A stretch of DNA of 44,405 nucleotides from Kineothrix sp. MSJ-39 (GTDB lineage Bacteria; Bacillota; Clostridia; Lachnospirales; Lachnospiraceae). The notes beneath the pieces are model-generated. The model was given only the letters and a program-made list of their open reading frames with translations. It ran no database searches and was not told the origin of the DNA. Both the position numbers and the translations under genes were made by a program. Where the stretch lies: contig NZ_JAHLPN010000024.1 in the NCBI RefSeq assembly GCF_018917935.1, positions 1-44,405 on the forward strand, read 5' to 3'. Position 1 is the stretch's first letter; every line of letters begins with the position of its first letter. Shown one piece after another: positions 40,895 through 44,405 of this stretch.

Positions 40895-42403
40895 TTATTT
40901 TTCCAAACTAATCCAAATTTCCGGTGTTAAATTCAGAGCCACCGCCGCCTTTTTAAAATCATTCAATGCATCCAATAGATGAAATGATTTAAAGTCTGAA
41001 AGTTTGGTTAACCTCTTTCGATTAACTAACATCCATAAGCATACACTACGTCCATTAAACACATTTTCTCCTATTTCTCCTGCATTAGCTAATCTCAAAG
41101 ATGTTGTAGCCTGTTTTACCAAATAAACTAAATCCGCCTGTTGATGCTGATCCTTTATCATAACCACACTCTCGTCATCCATAAGATCTGCTTTTTCTAT
41201 GCAATATTTCCCATTAATATACACATTGTCTTTATGTAATTGTGTATATTTACCACTTGCTACCAACGAATCAATTAATTCCGTTTCTGTTTGATTTGTA
41301 GATGGTTTTATATAAAAATTAATACTATCAACTTGCTCTTGGATAAATTTAATATATGATTCACTAAACTCAACCCATTCACTTTGAAAGAAAACATAAT
41401 ATTTTCCATTAAACTCCACAGTAATTTGCAATAATTCATTCAATTTCTTAGAAAATAGAACTTCGTCATTTTCATTATAAAATATTACCCTGATAGAATT
41501 ATATTTTCCTTTAATTTTTTCTTTATTATCAGAAATTGCTTCACGAATATAATTTATATCCAAAGTATCACTAATATCTGACAAATCCGTTTTGCGGAGT
41601 TTAAGTGAATATCGATAATCATTCGAAAAATTAAAACTAACTCCTGTCAGCCAATAATCACTAACATCAACATCCATAACAAAATCCTCAAAATGTTTAT
41701 CTAATTCTTCATTTAAAGAATCAAGAACATTCTTATCAATAACTTTATGATATCTTGGAAGTTTAATCTTTACTTCTGCTTTCAATGCTTTTTCAATCTC
41801 ATCTGTAAAACGATAAAGTTCCAGTGGACTTAAATGAAAACTTTTTCCCAAAGAAAACCGTGCAGATTCACCAAAATCAGCACTTTCGCCCCACAGTTCC
41901 TTATCTATCGTTTTACATTTCACATAACTAAACGCCTCTCCATAATCACGAGAATCATCAAACTTTCTATTTTGTAGATATGATGTTATATCTTTTTTCC
42001 CTGCTGACGTAAATGTTTGAGAATGTTTCATTTTTAATCCCTGCGGATCAAGAATTCGTTCTGCAAGATTCAATCCAAAATCTTTATCACAATATTTACG
42101 AACAATAAAATGCGTCTGACCATAAGAAAATGCATATGAATAATCATTTTTCTGTATTAGAAAAAGTCCTGAAACGAATTCACTGCTTATATTTTCAGTA
42201 TAGTATGCAAATTTTTCTTCTGATAATAACTGCTGATAATATTCCAACCAGCCTCTATTTAGGGAATGTTTTTTCCGTAAATATAACGCCGAATAACTGT
42301 TTTCGTCTTCATTATCCGCCTCACATTCAAATCCATTATCTTCCAATTCAACTGTCAAATCGCCAACTTTATCGTTTTCAATTCTAAAAACATTAACCTT
42401 CAT
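40895..42403 (-). CDS. DUF6119 (TIGR04141) sporadically distributed protein
   Basis: Protein of 502 aa resembling the TIGR04141/DUF6119 family. A self-use segment FLIQKNDYSYAFSYGQTHFIVRKYCDKDFGLNLAERILDPQGLK is followed by FSLGKSFHLSPLELYRFTDEIEKAL. The C-terminal part has a cysteine-poor region with VYINGKYCIEKADLM and VVMIKDQHQQADLVYLVKQATTSLRLA, and ends in TPEIWISLEK. The family is scattered among bacteria and tends to lie in defence-rich islands; its biochemical activity is not established. The assignment is from memory of the pattern, so moderate. Strikingly AT-rich compared with the genes before 38 kb, with a weak ribosome site. It may work with the 135-aa neighbour. Confidence 0.7.
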   Translation of the reverse strand: MKVNVFRIENDKVGDLTVELEDNGFECEADNEDENSYSALYLRKKHSLNRGWLEYYQQLLSEEKFAYYTENISSEFVSGLFLIQKNDYSYAFSYGQTHFIVRKYCDKDFGLNLAERILDPQGLKMKHSQTFTSAGKKDITSYLQNRKFDDSRDYGEAFSYVKCKTIDKELWGESADFGESARFSLGKSFHLSPLELYRFTDEIEKALKAEVKIKLPRYHKVIDKNVLDSLNEELDKHFEDFVMDVDVSDYWLTGVSFNFSNDYRYSLKLRKTDLSDISDTLDINYIREAISDNKEKIKGKYNSIRVIFYNENDEVLFSKKLNELLQITVEFNGKYYVFFQSEWVEFSESYIKFIQEQVDSINFYIKPSTNQTETELIDSLVASGKYTQLHKDNVYINGKYCIEKADLMDDESVVMIKDQHQQADLVYLVKQATTSLRLANAGEIGENVFNGRSVCLWMLVNRKRLTKLSDFKSFHLLDALNDFKKAAVALNLTPEIWISLEK

Positions 42404-42503
42404 ATAATCCCACTTCTTCCCCCAAAGAATTTATCACATTATCTATTTTCTCTGAAATCTTCTCTATTGTAAGTATAATGAACGCATTCAAAATATCTGT
42501 TTT

Positions 42504-42845
42504 CTAATTGTCTTTTCCTATATCTTCAATAAGATTCCGTTTCAACACCTGTATTGTTTCCTGATTCTTTTTAAGAATTTCGAGTTGCTGATATGCCTTT
42601 TCTCATAATATCTTTAGTCGTTCAATTTTAGGCACATTCTGTCCTATCAGGTCTGCGTTTGTATCTTTCAGATTGATAAGCACAACTAATTCTTCCGCAG
42701 AAGCAAAGTCTCTGATATTAGGAGTTTTACCTTTTATTCCTTTTTCACTTCTCCGTTGTGCTGCTGTTTTTCCAAACAAAGCCATATTTAGAACATTGCT
42801 TCTAAAGCAATTTTCATTTTCCTTTTTAGCAATAAACCCAACTCT
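42504..42845 (-). pseudogene. Remnant of a KilA-N-type phage/plasmid protein
   Basis: The minus-strand frame reads LNMALFGKTAAQRRSEKG, IRDFASAEELVVLINLKDTNADLIGQ and ERLKIL, the conserved C-terminal part of KilA-N domain proteins. It then has a TGA (42603-42605) and continues in the same frame with AYQQLEILKKNQETIQVLKR to a TAG at 42504-42506. No KilA-N DNA-binding domain precedes it. The frame begins directly after the stop codon of the upstream gene (42846-42848), as if a deletion had joined the two. A 60-codon ATG-started piece (42603-42785) is the longest open part, but I judge the locus broken. Confidence 0.65.
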
Positions 42846-43637
42846 TTATTTGTATCCAATAATATCCTGAGATACTTTTTCAATCACTTCAGGAGTAATT
42901 GAAGATATCTTGGCTATATAAACTTTGTTTTTTCTCGGATTAAATATTCCGAGTTTTTTTATTTTCTGAAATTCTGGATATATTGAATGACATCCCATAA
43001 TATAGTACATTAGCAACTGCAATGTGTATTTACTTTTGGGTTCCTCTTTTGACACCTTAAAATCCCACAACGTATCCTCAGTTAAATAATCTCCATCTCC
43101 TGATGATACTATATCCGTATAACCACCCTCAAAAGTAAATCCGTCTTTTGTAATAGGACCGTATTCTTTCCAAAATGTCAGACCTCGTTTAACCATAATC
43201 ACAATATTCTCAATGGTATCACTATCAGGCTCAATTTCTTCTACTGGTTTATACCCAATTACACCCGCTCTGAAACAAACATCGTAACCAACTAATTTAC
43301 ATGCATTACTGATAGACTCATAATCAAGACCTTTTACGCCTTTTAATAACTTCTTAGCATTTCCTAATGCCAACCCCTTTTTGCCACTTGCATTATTTAA
43401 AAATAAATCAAGACACAATGCTCCCTGTAACGAAATTTTGAAAGCTTCTTCTATGGGTGTTCCCATCATAAAGCGGGTCAAATAGTCAACTGCAAGACCA
43501 ATTAACGAAGCATGAATATTCTCTGCTTCATTCAATGCCTTTCCATCATCAATAGTAGTAATATCAAATTGCTTTTTATTTAGATATCCTCCATATGGCT
43601 GTTTTACCATACTAACACGTTTAGTAACAGAGTACAT
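42846..43637 (-). CDS. PD-(D/E)XK nuclease-like protein
   Basis: Soluble protein of 263 aa. The central region fits the RecB/Cas4-like nuclease fold: FEGGYTDIVSSGDGD (metal Asp), LTEDTLWDFKVSKEEP (the D-x-K), and YTLQLLMYYIMG (motif IV Gln-x4-Tyr). The N-terminal half (IHASLIGLAVDYLTRFMMGTPIEEAFKISLQGA) is helical and well conserved in what I recall as a widespread, unnamed Firmicute family. It may cut or process DNA in an element or defence setting; no helicase is adjacent. GGGAGGAG lies just before the ATG. AT-rich like its neighbours. Confidence 0.7.
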   Translation of the reverse strand: MYSVTKRVSMVKQPYGGYLNKKQFDITTIDDGKALNEAENIHASLIGLAVDYLTRFMMGTPIEEAFKISLQGALCLDLFLNNASGKKGLALGNAKKLLKGVKGLDYESISNACKLVGYDVCFRAGVIGYKPVEEIEPDSDTIENIVIMVKRGLTFWKEYGPITKDGFTFEGGYTDIVSSGDGDYLTEDTLWDFKVSKEEPKSKYTLQLLMYYIMGCHSIYPEFQKIKKLGIFNPRKNKVYIAKISSITPEVIEKVSQDIIGYK

Positions 43638-43672
43638 TGAAATCTCCTCCCTCTTGCAAAAATAGTTTCAAA

Positions 43673-43834
43673 TTACAAGCATCCACCTAATGTCAAAATT
43701 ATCTGAGTGTATTTAAATCCTTCATTTAATCTACTACATTCCATGACGATAAAATAATCATCTTCATTTTCTGCTCTCACAACAATACCTTGTGACAAAT
43801 CTGTTTTCCACAAAGCTTTCTTTCCATAAAATCT
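43673..43834 (-). pseudogene. Short protein-like frame upstream of nuclease-like gene
   Basis: A 53-codon open frame reads LWKTDLSQGIVVRAENEDDY and IVMECSRLNEGFKYTQIILT, which looks like real protein, and ends 36 bases before the nuclease-like gene. It lacks an ATG. A TTG at 43811-43813 with GGAAAG upstream could start a 46-aa protein; otherwise it is a decayed tail. Upstream frames (IANKMLEYRYVKQ, 43850-43950) also look protein-like but are broken by stops and shifts. Confidence 0.35.
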
Positions 43835-43979
43835 TCAAAACAAGTTCTGTGGATTATCTTGCATCAATGCAGCATTTGTTTGACATACCTATATTCCAAC
43901 ATTTTATTCGCTATATCAACATTATTTGCTCGACAATGTTCGACATTTTAAAACCTTTCTACCATATATGCAATATAGC

Positions 43980-44380
43980 AAAACTGTTATATATCACATT
44001 TCCCCAGCTCCCTTCCGCTTCGCTTCAGCTCGATGTCTGTTGTCGCCGAATACCCGGTAACAAAGCCAGCCTGCATCCTATCGGATGCAGGTCTACGGGC
44101 AATAAAAATACGCCCTTGCATGTAAACATGCAGGGCGCATCCTTATTGTCCGACATCTGCTCCGCAGATGCTGTCTTTATTAAACTGTATTTGGCTCGTT
44201 ATCACTCAAACTCTTCCCAAAGGAAGTATCATCAAATCAAAAATGCTGATTTTATGCGGCATTCCACCGCATCCATTTCATCTAATTGAATATTCCTGTG
44301 CGGTGAAACCGCATGTCCGGAGTGACGGAAACCGTCAGTCCGGCACACGGAAACCGCTAGGTGCGAGTTTACTCGCGTAA
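43980..44380. other. Hairpin-dense non-coding tail
   Basis: No convincing gene in 43835-44405. At least seven short stem-loops follow one another. They are CCTGCATCC/GGATGCAGG (44070-44091), CGCCCTTGCATG/CATGCAGGGCG (44111-44137), CATCTGC/GCAGATG (44154-44170), ATGCGG/CCGCAT (44254-44272), TGCGGT/ACCGCA (44299-44313), a two-tier CCGGA-GACGG/CCGTC-TCCGG (44317-44343), and GCGAGT/ACTCGC (44363-44376). Loops are two to seven bases. The stretch is GC-rich against an AT-rich background. It could be a structured RNA or the edge of a mobile element; the class was not recognised. Confidence 0.5.
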
Positions 44381-44405
44381 TGTTTTATCTAAACCATAGA
44401 CCTCT

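Noticed and set aside
43792-44289. 165-codon plus-strand open frame through the hairpin tail
   Set aside because: Its second half is made of hairpin arms translated, the first half is unlike any protein I know, and no Shine-Dalgarno precedes it.
44070-44376. CRISPR array or integron attC array
   Set aside because: The stems differ in sequence, spacing is irregular, and there are no constant direct repeats or flanking cas or integrase genes.

Overview
The window reads as chromosome of a low-to-mid GC, Gram-positive anaerobe of the Lachnospiraceae / clostridial type. The evidence is strong AGGAGG ribosome binding sites throughout, a FeoA-FeoB fusion, a PopT (DUF368) transporter, OmpR- and NarL-type two-component systems beside ABC exporters, and protein sequences typical of that family. 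The species cannot be fixed from the sequence alone. No rRNA, tRNA, CRISPR array or complete insertion sequence was seen.

Layout. 1-4.9 kb: cobalamin C20-methyltransferase, MATE exporter, and a divergent fused feoAB. 4.7-10.1 kb: a sensor kinase and response regulator, followed by PopT, a GT2-GtrA glycosyltransferase, a phosphodiester glycosidase and a small membrane protein. All are on the minus strand and look like one envelope-polymer module. 10.2-14.1 kb: CstA with an unrecognised partner, then a Lon-like AAA+ ATPase without a protease domain. 14.2-17.6 kb: MacB/FtsX-type ABC transporter. 17.8-20.2 kb: sodium-coupled amino-acid transporter divergent from a LysR regulator. 20.2-21.3 kb: membrane diguanylate cyclase. 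21.3-26.8 kb: NarL-type two-component system, divergent from a three-gene ABC-2 exporter across a shared operator. 26.8-34.3 kb: two minus-strand operons. One encodes an ornithine-cyclodeaminase-like protein, an AraC regulator, a P-II-like protein and an APC permease. The other encodes four FAD/Fe-S redox subunits. 34.3-38.1 kb: GH13 glucosidase, GT4 glycosyltransferase and metallophosphoesterase. 38.1-44.4 kb: an AT-rich accessory region with HipBA, a DUF6119 protein, a KilA-N remnant, a PD-(D/E)XK-like protein and a hairpin-dense non-coding tail.

Three regulatory circuits can be read directly. (1) Two nearly superimposable promoter blocks, 60 aligned columns each, lie before the sensor-kinase gene and before popT. 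They imply an autoregulated two-component system that controls the undecaprenyl-phosphate module. (2) A 22-base identical element with matched -10 boxes and GGCGTCA hairpins precedes both the redox operon and the cyclodeaminase/AraC/P-II/permease operon. They therefore look like one amine or amino-acid catabolic regulon with an unusual P-II protein. (3) Paired TAGC-N10-GCTA sites, one of them inside the hipB promoter spacer, resemble the operator architecture of E. coli HipB. The P-II/APC/oxidoreductase system and the two-component/PopT module are the best candidates for something not yet described.
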